Of a stretch of 64,000 nt of DNA, positions 7,540 to 15,299 are shown in pieces (within the stretch, counting starts at the first letter, position 1; every line of letters starts with the position of its first letter). The position numbers and the translations under genes are program-made. The notes below the pieces were generated by a model. That model was not told where the DNA came from. It saw only the letters and a list, made by a program, of their open reading frames with translations, and did no database searches. Origin of the DNA: Chitinophagales bacterium (GTDB taxonomy: Bacteria; Bacteroidota; Bacteroidia; Chitinophagales; LD1); contig JAEUUZ010000001.1 of assembly GCA_016786765.1 (NCBI GenBank), forward strand, positions 1-64,000. The letters run 5' to 3'.

Positions 7540-10500
7540 ATGGATAATACTTTTTATACTCACATTAAAATTCTTAAACAAGCAATAGAGCATAATAAAC
7601 TTGTAGTGTTTGCTGGTGCAGGAGTTTCTCGCGATGCAGGAATCCCAACTTGGAATGAGTTGAAGAATGAACTTAAAAAAGATATTAATGTTGATGAAGA
7701 TGAAACAGATGCTCTAAAAATTGCCCAGATATATTTTAATGAGCGTGATGAAAAAGAATACATTGATAAGGTTCGACAGATATTGAAATATAAGCAGGTG
7801 AAATATTTGCCTACACATGAACTTATTTTCAAACTTAATCCTCTTCATGTTATCACTACAAACTTTGATGATCTTTTTGAGCAAGTAATTGAAGAGAAGC
7901 TTTACCCTTTCTCTGCAATTGTTAAGGACAGTGACTTCCCCTTTGCATTAAATACCAACTTTCTTGTAAAGGTACATGGGGATTTAACAGAGGCAAATAT
8001 CGTACTAAAAGAAGAGGATTTTTTAGGTTATGCTCGTAATCATCCACTTTTCGAGAGTTTTATTAAATCAGTGTTTGCATCTAAAGTTGTGCTTTTTGTT
8101 GGATATAGTTTTTCAGACCCCAATCTTCAATCAATAATTCATCATGTAAGAGATATTTTAGGAAAGAAATTTCAATATGCTTATCTTTTCAATTCGGCAT
8201 CTAATATTCATTCCTCACAGAAAGGATATCTTAAAAGCAAAGGTATACAACTTATTTCTTATAGAGAGCATAAAAAAGAAATAGAATCTTTTTTAAACGG
8301 AGAAAATAGTAGTAAAGTAAAATATTATAGACATTACAATCTTTCAACAGCTGGACAGTATACATGTAACTTTCTTAATTTTCTTAGTCAATATAAGGTG
8401 CAAAATGAAGAACTGAAGAATAGAAATTTTATTGATAAACTTTTCGTGTCTCTTGATAGATTTAATGATGTTGTTTGCCTTGATGGATACTTTGTAACTA
8501 GTTTATATCCAATTAAAACAGACAAAACTTATTTTAATGATTCTGTTATTACTACAGATAATATCGAATTGCTCTCTCTCTACAGGGACTATAGTAAAAT
8601 TCAAAATGGGGTAATGGTAATTACCAATATATCAGCGTTAGGAATAGTTGAAAGGGAACGCAAAGAATACGAGATAAAACTTAATACAATTACTAAGCAA
8701 TTAAATTATAGTGGTATTTCATGGCTTTCAGCAAGTAACGCTAAACATCCGGAAAAGTTTATACCTATTTCTCTTAAGAGTCAAAATTGTCAATGTTTAG
8801 GATGTCGATATTTATCTTTCAAGTTAGATGAAGTAGCAGAAGAAGTTAACTCAGAATCACAGTATCGAGATTTAAGGGATAGGCTTCTTTTCGGTTATGT
8901 AGTTTATAAGTTTGGCGATTGGGAAAAAGCACTAAAGGTTTTTTCTGAAATTGCTGCAGAAGCATGGAAGGCGCATAGATATATATTATATTATTTATGT
9001 AAAAAGAACATTAAAACTCTCCATAATCTGGTCAGAGGTGATTACAGGATGACCGAGAAAAAGAGAGAAGAACTTTTAAGTCAAATCAAGGATACGGATC
9101 TTGACATGTTATTAAATCAATTGACAGGGTTATCTGCTGAAGAATACAAATTATTGAGAATTATTCGCGATCGTGATGTACTTTATGATACTCTTGAAGA
9201 TGTCAATGAGGCATATTCCAATATATTTAAGACATATCACCATTTCATAAATGGGGGGTGGTCTAGTCATATTGGAGACTCTGATATAAATAAGCTAATA
9301 AATGCATTAAATAAGCTGTTTAACTTTCATTGGAATAACAATATTGTACTCGATGAGTATAAAGATTTCACAGACATTGCAAAAAAGGGGTTTGAAGGAA
9401 TTATAATCAGTAATGCTACTAGTGATTCATACAATGCTCGACTAGATCAATTCAACGCCTCTCAGCTTCAACTTATGGTCTTATATGGTGGCAATGAAAT
9501 AGGTAAGGCACTTGAAGATTTCGAAGTCAATAGGCTTCACCTAGATGAAGAAAACAGGAGAGTGTTTGTCGGTTGGGCTAAAAACTTTTTTCAATCCTTT
9601 TCAAATAAGAAGTCAACACATGGGAATTATCTTAACGAAAATATAAAGTCACAATTACGTTTTGAGAATTTTAGACGAAACTGTTCAAGATATTTTTCCA
9701 ACTTCGTTGTTTTACTTTCATATTTAGAACTTGATAACGAACTAACAGAAGGACTAATTGATAGTTTGCTTGTATTTCTTGAGGTGCAAGATTTTTTAAC
9801 TTGGCCAGACATTGAAAACTTATGTTTACTCTTAGAAAAGCAGCCCCAGACTTTTAATGAAGCACAACTATCAAAGCTTATAGCAATTAGTAAGCTTCGT
9901 AAGTATAATTTTAGAGTTGAGCGTGATTTTTGGTGGGCAGTTTACATTGTAAAAAGGGATCATTTGGAAAACTTTTTGATTTCTGATAAGAAACTTATAG
10001 ATGAAATAATATCTATTTCCAATAGTAAGGATTGGGCTTATCAAAATATTTTAGTTGCATTCTATTTTTTGACAGAAAGTGCTCTACGTAAAAAGGTGAA
10101 AGAACGCATTCTCAAACTTTTAAATGATAATTTTCAAATATCATATTATGAATATTTAGTAAAAGTAAAAATTATAGATAAAGGATTACTCAAAGAAATA
10201 TATATAGACAACCTAAATTTGCAATGTGATATTGAGATAAGAAATAACTTGCCATATTGGGTTAATACACATTCTGGTTGGGTAAGAGACTCAATAATGT
10301 TTCTTGTTTATTTTAAGTTTAAGTTCACTGGGAAACTGCTTAAGAAAATAAATGAGGCACCTGATTTTGTGAAATTTGCATTATTGCCCAATAAATATGA
10401 TTATAGTAACTTTAAAGTTGAATGGCTTTATCTATACAAGAATCGTCCAGATGTGCTACTTAACCTTGCAAAATCGAGGAAATTCAAAGCTGAATTGGCA

Positions 10501-10560
10501 AAACGTAAAAGCGAAATAGCTGACGAAAAACTCAAAGCACTTGTTTTTACATACTTTTAG
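7540..10560 (+). CDS. SIR2-domain protein, DSR2-like defence-associated sirtuin candidate
   Basis: 1006 residues. The N-terminal 250 residues form a SIR2 NAD-binding domain: GAGVS at 26-30, TTNFDD at 106-111 (Asn108 and Asp110), VHGD at 145-148 (His146, the usual catalytic His) and FVGYSFSDPN at 186-195. The remaining 750 residues are mostly helical with no domain I can name, apart from a CxCxxC cluster near residue 420. This length and layout match defence-associated sirtuins such as B. subtilis DSR2 (about 1005 residues), which deplete NAD+ on sensing phage tail proteins and cause abortive infection. It is a single-gene unit next to the integrase in a genomic island. SIR2 family membership is firm; the phage-defence role is inference. 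Confidence 0.8.
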   Translation: MDNTFYTHIKILKQAIEHNKLVVFAGAGVSRDAGIPTWNELKNELKKDINVDEDETDALKIAQIYFNERDEKEYIDKVRQILKYKQVKYLPTHELIFKLNPLHVITTNFDDLFEQVIEEKLYPFSAIVKDSDFPFALNTNFLVKVHGDLTEANIVLKEEDFLGYARNHPLFESFIKSVFASKVVLFVGYSFSDPNLQSIIHHVRDILGKKFQYAYLFNSASNIHSSQKGYLKSKGIQLISYREHKKEIESFLNGENSSKVKYYRHYNLSTAGQYTCNFLNFLSQYKVQNEELKNRNFIDKLFVSLDRFNDVVCLDGYFVTSLYPIKTDKTYFNDSVITTDNIELLSLYRDYSKIQNGVMVITNISALGIVERERKEYEIKLNTITKQLNYSGISWLSASNAKHPEKFIPISLKSQNCQCLGCRYLSFKLDEVAEEVNSESQYRDLRDRLLFGYVVYKFGDWEKALKVFSEIAAEAWKAHRYILYYLCKKNIKTLHNLVRGDYRMTEKKREELLSQIKDTDLDMLLNQLTGLSAEEYKLLRIIRDRDVLYDTLEDVNEAYSNIFKTYHHFINGGWSSHIGDSDINKLINALNKLFNFHWNNNIVLDEYKDFTDIAKKGFEGIIISNATSDSYNARLDQFNASQLQLMVLYGGNEIGKALEDFEVNRLHLDEENRRVFVGWAKNFFQSFSNKKSTHGNYLNENIKSQLRFENFRRNCSRYFSNFVVLLSYLELDNELTEGLIDSLLVFLEVQDFLTWPDIENLCLLLEKQPQTFNEAQLSKLIAISKLRKYNFRVERDFWWAVYIVKRDHLENFLISDKKLIDEIISISNSKDWAYQNILVAFYFLTESALRKKVKERILKLLNDNFQISYYEYLVKVKIIDKGLLKEIYIDNLNLQCDIEIRNNLPYWVNTHSGWVRDSIMFLVYFKFKFTGKLLKKINEAPDFVKFALLPNKYDYSNFKVEWLYLYKNRPDVLLNLAKSRKFKAELAKRKSEIADEKLKALVFTYF

Positions 10561-10723
10561 TACAACATAGCTTAAATCTTTACTGTATTCCATTGTAAAG
10601 GTATCTATACGGATACTTGATTTTTACTTTTTTTACGATGCGTTTGGATTGCTAAATTACACTCATTTTTTACTAAATTATTTATTGACCTCAACGGTCT
10701 AATATATATGTTATTGTTAGAAA
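10561..10723. other. AT-rich convergent intergenic region
   Basis: Space between the convergent SIR2 and integrase genes. A short imperfect hairpin at about 10600-10617 (GTATC ... GATAC) is followed by T-rich sequence and could act as a weak terminator for the SIR2 gene. Nothing else is seen. Confidence 0.3.
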
Positions 10724-11953
10724 TTATAAACTAGATTCTTCTCGTATGATTTTCTCGTGAAAATCATCAATAATATCACTTTGGAGTGAGTCTAAATAAA
10801 TTTCAGTTGTTTTTGTATCTGAGTGGCCTAACATGTCAGAAATTGCTGCAATTGGTATACCTAAATTCTTGGCTCTAGTAGCGAAACTATGACGAGATAC
10901 ATAGCTAGTAAGATTTTCTTCAATACCACATAACTCGGCAATTTTCTTCAACTTTTTGTTGAATCGCTTTCTTGCCCATTCAACATCTTTGTATTGCTCT
11001 TCAAGTTTAATTCGTTTTATTATAGGAAATAGATAATCATCTTTTTTCTTTCCGTAAAGATAAAGGGTAAGTATGTTCTGTATTTCAGGAGTAATTTTAA
11101 TGTCATAGGGCTTATCAGTCTTTTGGCGTTGATAAAATATTCGCCCATCTATAATATTTGAAAGTTTTAATTGAGCAAGATCGGCAAAGGGCATTCCTCG
11201 CATAAAGAAGCTTATGAGGAAGTAATTCCTTGAATGAAATAATGGATCACTTTCACTAAGTTCAAGGTTAATAATATTCTTTATTGAGTCGATACTAATT
11301 GCTCTCTTACGCGTCTTAGTTATTTTGATTTGATAGCTTTCAAATGGGTATAGTTCTTTTTCAATAATTCCGGCTTTGATGGCTCGATTAAAAATTGCTC
11401 TGTAAGATCTCATGTAAGTAGCTAATCCATTATGAGCATTCCCTTTAGCGAAATGATTCTTTTCGAATTGTTTTAGAAAGTTGTAATTCAACTCTTGAAA
11501 TGTGAGGTCTTTACCTTTACAATAGGTTCGTAAAACTCCAAGCGATGATTTATAGGAACGGGCATTCCCAATTTTGTTTGCTTCTTTTAGTTCTTGAATC
11601 AGACGTTCTCCAAATTTGAAAAAAGATAACTTGTCCGCTTTTCCTATTATAATTTCCTTAAGTTCAAGAACTGAAAGGTTAGAAAGCTTCTTTTCTTCCT
11701 CTAATTTAGTAATAACATCAAGTGCTTCAGTTTTTCTTTTTTGTAACTGATTGTTTAATCTAGTCACAGATTCTGTCCCCGTATAAGATGACTTAATCAC
11801 CCGTTTATTTGAATCCCAGTCTTTTTCTAGGAGCGAAATTCCGGTATTGATTGGGCTACTTTTGCCCCAATGGACAATTCTCATGAGAAGAGGGTAAGTG
11901 CCATCTTTTTTCTTAATTCGGGTGTCGAGTGTGAGTACAATATTTGTTTTCAT
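10724..11953 (-). CDS. tyrosine recombinase / integrase (Bacteroidota type)
   Basis: 409 residues. An N-terminal Arm-type DNA-binding region (TLDTRIKKKDGTYPL start, typical of Bacteroidota integrases) is followed by a SAM-like core-binding domain (about 105-200) and the catalytic domain. Catalytic residues seen: Arg in FFMRGMPFADL (about 252), Lys in the KTDKPYDIKIT beta-hairpin, SYVSRHSFAT box (Arg about 356, with Tyr where many integrases have His, common in this group), LGHSDTKTTEIY with the nucleophile Tyr near 385. It catalyses site-specific integration and excision. The start codon lies about 160 bases from the tRNA fragment at 12112-12153, so it is very likely the enzyme that inserted the island there. 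Confidence 0.93.
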   Translation of the reverse strand: MKTNIVLTLDTRIKKKDGTYPLLMRIVHWGKSSPINTGISLLEKDWDSNKRVIKSSYTGTESVTRLNNQLQKRKTEALDVITKLEEEKKLSNLSVLELKEIIIGKADKLSFFKFGERLIQELKEANKIGNARSYKSSLGVLRTYCKGKDLTFQELNYNFLKQFEKNHFAKGNAHNGLATYMRSYRAIFNRAIKAGIIEKELYPFESYQIKITKTRKRAISIDSIKNIINLELSESDPLFHSRNYFLISFFMRGMPFADLAQLKLSNIIDGRIFYQRQKTDKPYDIKITPEIQNILTLYLYGKKKDDYLFPIIKRIKLEEQYKDVEWARKRFNKKLKKIAELCGIEENLTSYVSRHSFATRAKNLGIPIAAISDMLGHSDTKTTEIYLDSLQSDIIDDFHEKIIREESSL

Positions 11954-11983
11954 AGCAATGCAAAAATGGATATTTAATTTTTC

Positions 11984-12005
11984 TTTCGCAAGTATTTCGC
12001 AAGTA
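11984..12005. repeat. two tandem 11-bp repeats upstream of the integrase
   Basis: TTTCGCAAGTA occurs twice head-to-tail (11984-11994 and 11995-12005), between the integrase start and the att site. Direct repeats in this position often are arm-type integrase or excisionase binding sites, or an operator for the int promoter. Repeat is seen directly; function is inference. Confidence 0.6.
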
Positions 12006-12111
12006 AAATTGAGATTTATATGGGTTAATGTGAAATCATAAAATAAATAAATAGCTCTAAATGAGTTTTTTATGATTTATCTTGCTTTGTATTTTTTAAT
12101 ATATCCACTCT

Positions 12112-12153
12112 CTTACAAGCAGAGGGTCACAGGTTCGAACCCTGTAGCTCCCA
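12112..12153 (+). other. tRNA-Val (TAC) 3' fragment, probable attachment site of the island
   Basis: The sequence runs from the anticodon loop (CTTACAA, anticodon TAC) through GCAGA of the anticodon stem, the variable loop, a perfect T arm (ACAGG TTCGAAC CCTGT) and the 3' acceptor strand AGCTCCC plus discriminator A. The 5' half is missing: the preceding bases (ATATCCACTC) do not form the D arm or complete the anticodon stem. This is what remains at one end after integration inside a tRNA gene; crossover in the anticodon loop is typical for tyrosine integrases. The intact tRNA should be at the other end of the island. Confidence 0.85.
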
Positions 12154-12160
12154 CAACTTA

Positions 12161-12188
12161 AACGCCTTACTTATGTAGGGCGTTTTTT
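12161..12188 (+). terminator. rho-independent terminator of the tRNA-Val unit
   Basis: A 10-bp stem (AACGCCTTAC / GTAGGGCGTT, one G-T pair), 4-base loop, then a run of six T. It lies 8 bases after the tRNA fragment, so it is the original tRNA terminator and marks chromosomal sequence to the right of the island. Confidence 0.8.
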
Positions 12189-12233
12189 ATTTCATGACTT
12201 ATTAAATGTTGCTTGCGTAGGCTATACCGATAG

Positions 12234-13754
12234 TTACTTATTGCGTAGTGGTTTCAACTTTTTCGCATTCCAACGTCTGTATATGTTCTCGTAAAGTTTT
12301 ATTTCTTCACTCAAAAGTGTTTGTTTCTTATTACTCCTTGCTTGTATTTGTAATGCCCAGTCTAATTCTACATTCGAAACGAAGTTGCTATCAATTGGAT
12401 TAACTTCATTTGGGAATTCACTTAATTTCGTTGCTATATACTTATATAAGTCAACCTCTTCTGAAATGGGCTGGTAACTGCTATCATTTGCTTTTTTCTC
12501 CAGCATAAGCGCCCAATTAATTTCATCTTGCATTTTTTTTGTCAATATAGAAAACGCTACACTATCATTTTTTGGTGAAGGTACAGCAGGTGGATTAAGC
12601 GATGTATTTGACATCTTTTCACCATTTTCAAGTTGCGTACTCAAATGTTTGACAGCATCTTGAGCGTTAGGAGAGGGACTATGTGGTTTTGACCAATAAG
12701 AAAAGTGTATAGGAACTTTGGGAGCCACTTTGTTTGGTGCTATGGAATTTGGTTGTGTATTGTTATTGAATTGCTGCGCACTCAACCTATTGGCAAAATT
12801 TTGATATTGGGTAGTCTCTTGTGCATTGGGGGTGTAGCCATTTTTTACTTTTTCTTCCAATTGTAAGGCCCATTTTATTTCTTGTTGCGAAGCGGTTGCA
12901 GCTACTGTATTTGCATCTTCTAAATTTGGGTTAGTATTTGCATTGAATTGTTGTCCGCTCAACCTTTTGGCCATATCTTGATATGCTTCAATTTCTTGCC
13001 CATTGGGTTGGTAGCCATTTTTTACTTTTTCCTCCAATAGTATGGCCCAATCTATTTCTTGTTGCGTAAGGGGTAAGGCTACTTTATCTAATGCAATGGA
13101 ATTTGGCTTAGTACTTTCTTTGGACTGTTGCGCGAGTAATCTTTTGAAAATATCTTCGTACTGTGCATTTTCTTGTGCATTTGGTGTATAGCCTTGACCT
13201 ACCATCATTTCCAATTGTTTAGACCATTCCAATTCTTTGTCCGATGGATTATTGCTTTGCGTTTTTACAGTTGTATCGGTATTTTTTTGTTGAAGATGTG
13301 GAGCGCTCTGTTCTTTGCTTTTGTGCTGATTCCATCTTTCGAAAATCTGCGCATATTTCTCAATTTCTTCATCTGTCGGAATTTTGCCCTGTTGAAAACT
13401 ATCCAAAAATTGGAGTGCCCACATCATCTCCTCATCTGATTCTGCTTTACTTTTATCGATAAGTACATTGTTTTTCTCTTGTTGTTGTTGTTGCTGATAT
13501 TGTTTATAAATAGCGGTATAACGTTCAATTTCTTCAACTGTTGTTCTATACCCCTCTTGAACATTTTGTTGTAATCCTAAAGCCCAATCTAAGTCGCTTT
13601 GTGAAGGAGCGGACGGAAGTAACTGCTGATTTGTATGCATTCTGTCGTTTGTTTTTTCGTTCGCACCCATTATCAGTATTTGCGAATTGGCCGAATGAAC
13701 TAAGCAAAACAGAAACAACCATATAAGTATAATACGCGATAGATATTTTTTCAT
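12234..13754 (-). CDS. secreted protein with seven ~40-residue helical repeats
   Basis: About 506 residues from the ATG at 13754, chosen because it begins a clean signal peptide (MKKYLSRIILIWLFLFCLVHSANSQ); an upstream ATG at 13784 would prefix 10 polar residues. The mature protein has seven copies of a unit of about 40 residues with the consensus (S/Q)xxExxWAxxLExxVxxGYxPxxxExxxYxxxxxRLxxQQ, separated by Asn/Pro/Gln-rich linkers. The repeat resembles a two-helix hairpin. I do not recognise a family, and no enzymatic motif is visible. An envelope scaffold or binding role is possible. It stands alone to the right of the tRNA fragment. Confidence 0.75.
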   Translation of the reverse strand: MKKYLSRIILIWLFLFCLVHSANSQILIMGANEKTNDRMHTNQQLLPSAPSQSDLDWALGLQQNVQEGYRTTVEEIERYTAIYKQYQQQQQQEKNNVLIDKSKAESDEEMMWALQFLDSFQQGKIPTDEEIEKYAQIFERWNQHKSKEQSAPHLQQKNTDTTVKTQSNNPSDKELEWSKQLEMMVGQGYTPNAQENAQYEDIFKRLLAQQSKESTKPNSIALDKVALPLTQQEIDWAILLEEKVKNGYQPNGQEIEAYQDMAKRLSGQQFNANTNPNLEDANTVAATASQQEIKWALQLEEKVKNGYTPNAQETTQYQNFANRLSAQQFNNNTQPNSIAPNKVAPKVPIHFSYWSKPHSPSPNAQDAVKHLSTQLENGEKMSNTSLNPPAVPSPKNDSVAFSILTKKMQDEINWALMLEKKANDSSYQPISEEVDLYKYIATKLSEFPNEVNPIDSNFVSNVELDWALQIQARSNKKQTLLSEEIKLYENIYRRWNAKKLKPLRNK

Positions 13755-13934
13755 TGCTGTAACCGGTTTTTCTATACTACACATTTCCGTTCTAATAGTT
13801 TAACATCTTCCTTTATTTTCAATAACTTATATGTGATTTACCTTTCATAGGACAAATGTTGATGTATATATGATTTTTTGGGAGAGGCTGTCGGAATCAG
13901 ATATATTCATCATTAAAACAAAATCAAAACAATT

Positions 13935-15245
13935 ATGATAAGACAGACCTTGGCATTGTTTGTAATACTGCTTTGTATGTCCACTGCAAATGGACAAAAA
14001 AATCCACCGGATCATTTTTTGGTGAGCTCTACTTTAATCAAGCAACATACAAAGGCAACCATTAGTGCTATTTGGAAAAAGAACCATATCCCTAAAGCCA
14101 TATTACCGGTAAGAAATGATGTGGATGTTTATGAGATTATTTACAAAGCTCCATGGATCGACAGTACAACGTGGATTAATTGCTCCGGAATTGTATATGT
14201 GCCGAAGTTAAAGAAAGGAAAGAAGGCTTCTACATTCATGTTTGGTCATGGTACAGAGATAAGAAAAGGAAGAAGTATTTCTGACGATGATTCCCAACAA
14301 GGGATTTGTTTAGGTTTTGCTGCCGATGGTTATTTTGCATTGTATCCAGATTATTACGGTATTGGAAAAGGGGATGGAAATCACTTATATCAGCATGCCT
14401 GGAGCGAGGGAATGGCTTTTATCTACATGCGCAAAGCGGTGGAAGAAATGAAAGCACAAGTTGGTGTTGAAACCAATGATCAATTATTTTTAACAGGCTA
14501 TTCGCAAGGCGGACATGCTTCGTTTGCAGCCCATAAATATTTTGAAGAAGTGAAAGATCCGCGATTTAAAGTAACAGCATCTTCACCAATGTCGGGCGCA
14601 TATGATATGACCGGAGAGCAAGCGAAATATATGTTTCAGAAATACCCTCGTCCGTTTTACTTGCCCTACTTGTTAATCTCTTACCAGGAGGCTTATAAAG
14701 TAATTAATACCGACAATATCTATTCGATTTTTAAATCGCCTTTCGATACTTTATTGCCTGGATTTTTTGGTGAAGTACGCGCTAAATCGTATGGCGATTT
14801 AGATAGAATTATGCCTCCAATTCCAAAAGATATAGTGAAAGATGAGTTGGTAGAGCAGTTTGTAAATAACCCGCAATTCAATTTTCTTTTAAGATTAAGA
14901 GAAAACAATTTGACCAATTGGAAGCCGGAAGCCCCGGTGCAATTGTGTTTCTGCAATGGCGACCGTGAAGTGAATTACAAAAACTCGGAAGTGGTATACA
15001 ATAACATGACCGCTATGGGCAAAAAAGACATTAAGCTAAATAATTTAAGTCCGAAGCTAGACCATAATACCTGTGCGGCTTTTGCAGTATTAGCAACTAA
15101 ATATTTCTTCGATCGTTATCGAAAACACGGCAAAAATCCGAAGATGAAAGACCTTCCTCCTTTCAAGAAGTTTCTTGTAGGAATCATCAAAAAGAAAATT
15201 GAAAAAGATTACGAGAAAACCGGAAGCGATCATGCGTATCGGTAA
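13935..15245 (+). CDS. secreted alpha/beta-hydrolase, lipase/esterase-like
   Basis: 436 residues with a signal peptide (MIRQTLALFVILLCMSTANGQ). The nucleophile elbow GYSQGGHA is at about residue 188, in the GxSxG form; FGHGTEIRKG upstream may form the oxyanion region, and LDHNTCA near residue 378 supplies a candidate catalytic His. The layout resembles secretory lipases and prolyl-oligopeptidase-like esterases that act on extracellular lipids or esters. The substrate is not evident. It is monocistronic, with a strong bidirectional terminator 20 bases downstream, shared with the convergent metH gene. Confidence 0.8.
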   Translation: MIRQTLALFVILLCMSTANGQKNPPDHFLVSSTLIKQHTKATISAIWKKNHIPKAILPVRNDVDVYEIIYKAPWIDSTTWINCSGIVYVPKLKKGKKASTFMFGHGTEIRKGRSISDDDSQQGICLGFAADGYFALYPDYYGIGKGDGNHLYQHAWSEGMAFIYMRKAVEEMKAQVGVETNDQLFLTGYSQGGHASFAAHKYFEEVKDPRFKVTASSPMSGAYDMTGEQAKYMFQKYPRPFYLPYLLISYQEAYKVINTDNIYSIFKSPFDTLLPGFFGEVRAKSYGDLDRIMPPIPKDIVKDELVEQFVNNPQFNFLLRLRENNLTNWKPEAPVQLCFCNGDREVNYKNSEVVYNNMTAMGKKDIKLNNLSPKLDHNTCAAFAVLATKYFFDRYRKHGKNPKMKDLPPFKKFLVGIIKKKIEKDYEKTGSDHAYR

Positions 15246-15265
15246 ACTTTAAAGTTATTGAACAT

Positions 15266-15296
15266 AAAAGGTCGTATGCTACATCCGACCTTTTTT
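15266..15296. terminator. bidirectional terminator between lipase and metH
   Basis: A hairpin with stem AAAAGGTCG / CGACCTTTT around an 11-base loop, with T run on the plus strand and A run on the other side. It sits between convergent genes and can serve both. Confidence 0.8.
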
Positions 15297-15299
15297 GTA

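Noticed and set aside
12112-12153. A functional tRNA gene
   Set aside because: The acceptor 5' strand, D arm and 5' half of the anticodon stem are absent, so it is only a 3' remnant at an integration site.
13173-13726. Plus-strand frames within the 40-residue-repeat protein
   Set aside because: They are antisense to a clearly coding repeat protein with a signal peptide.
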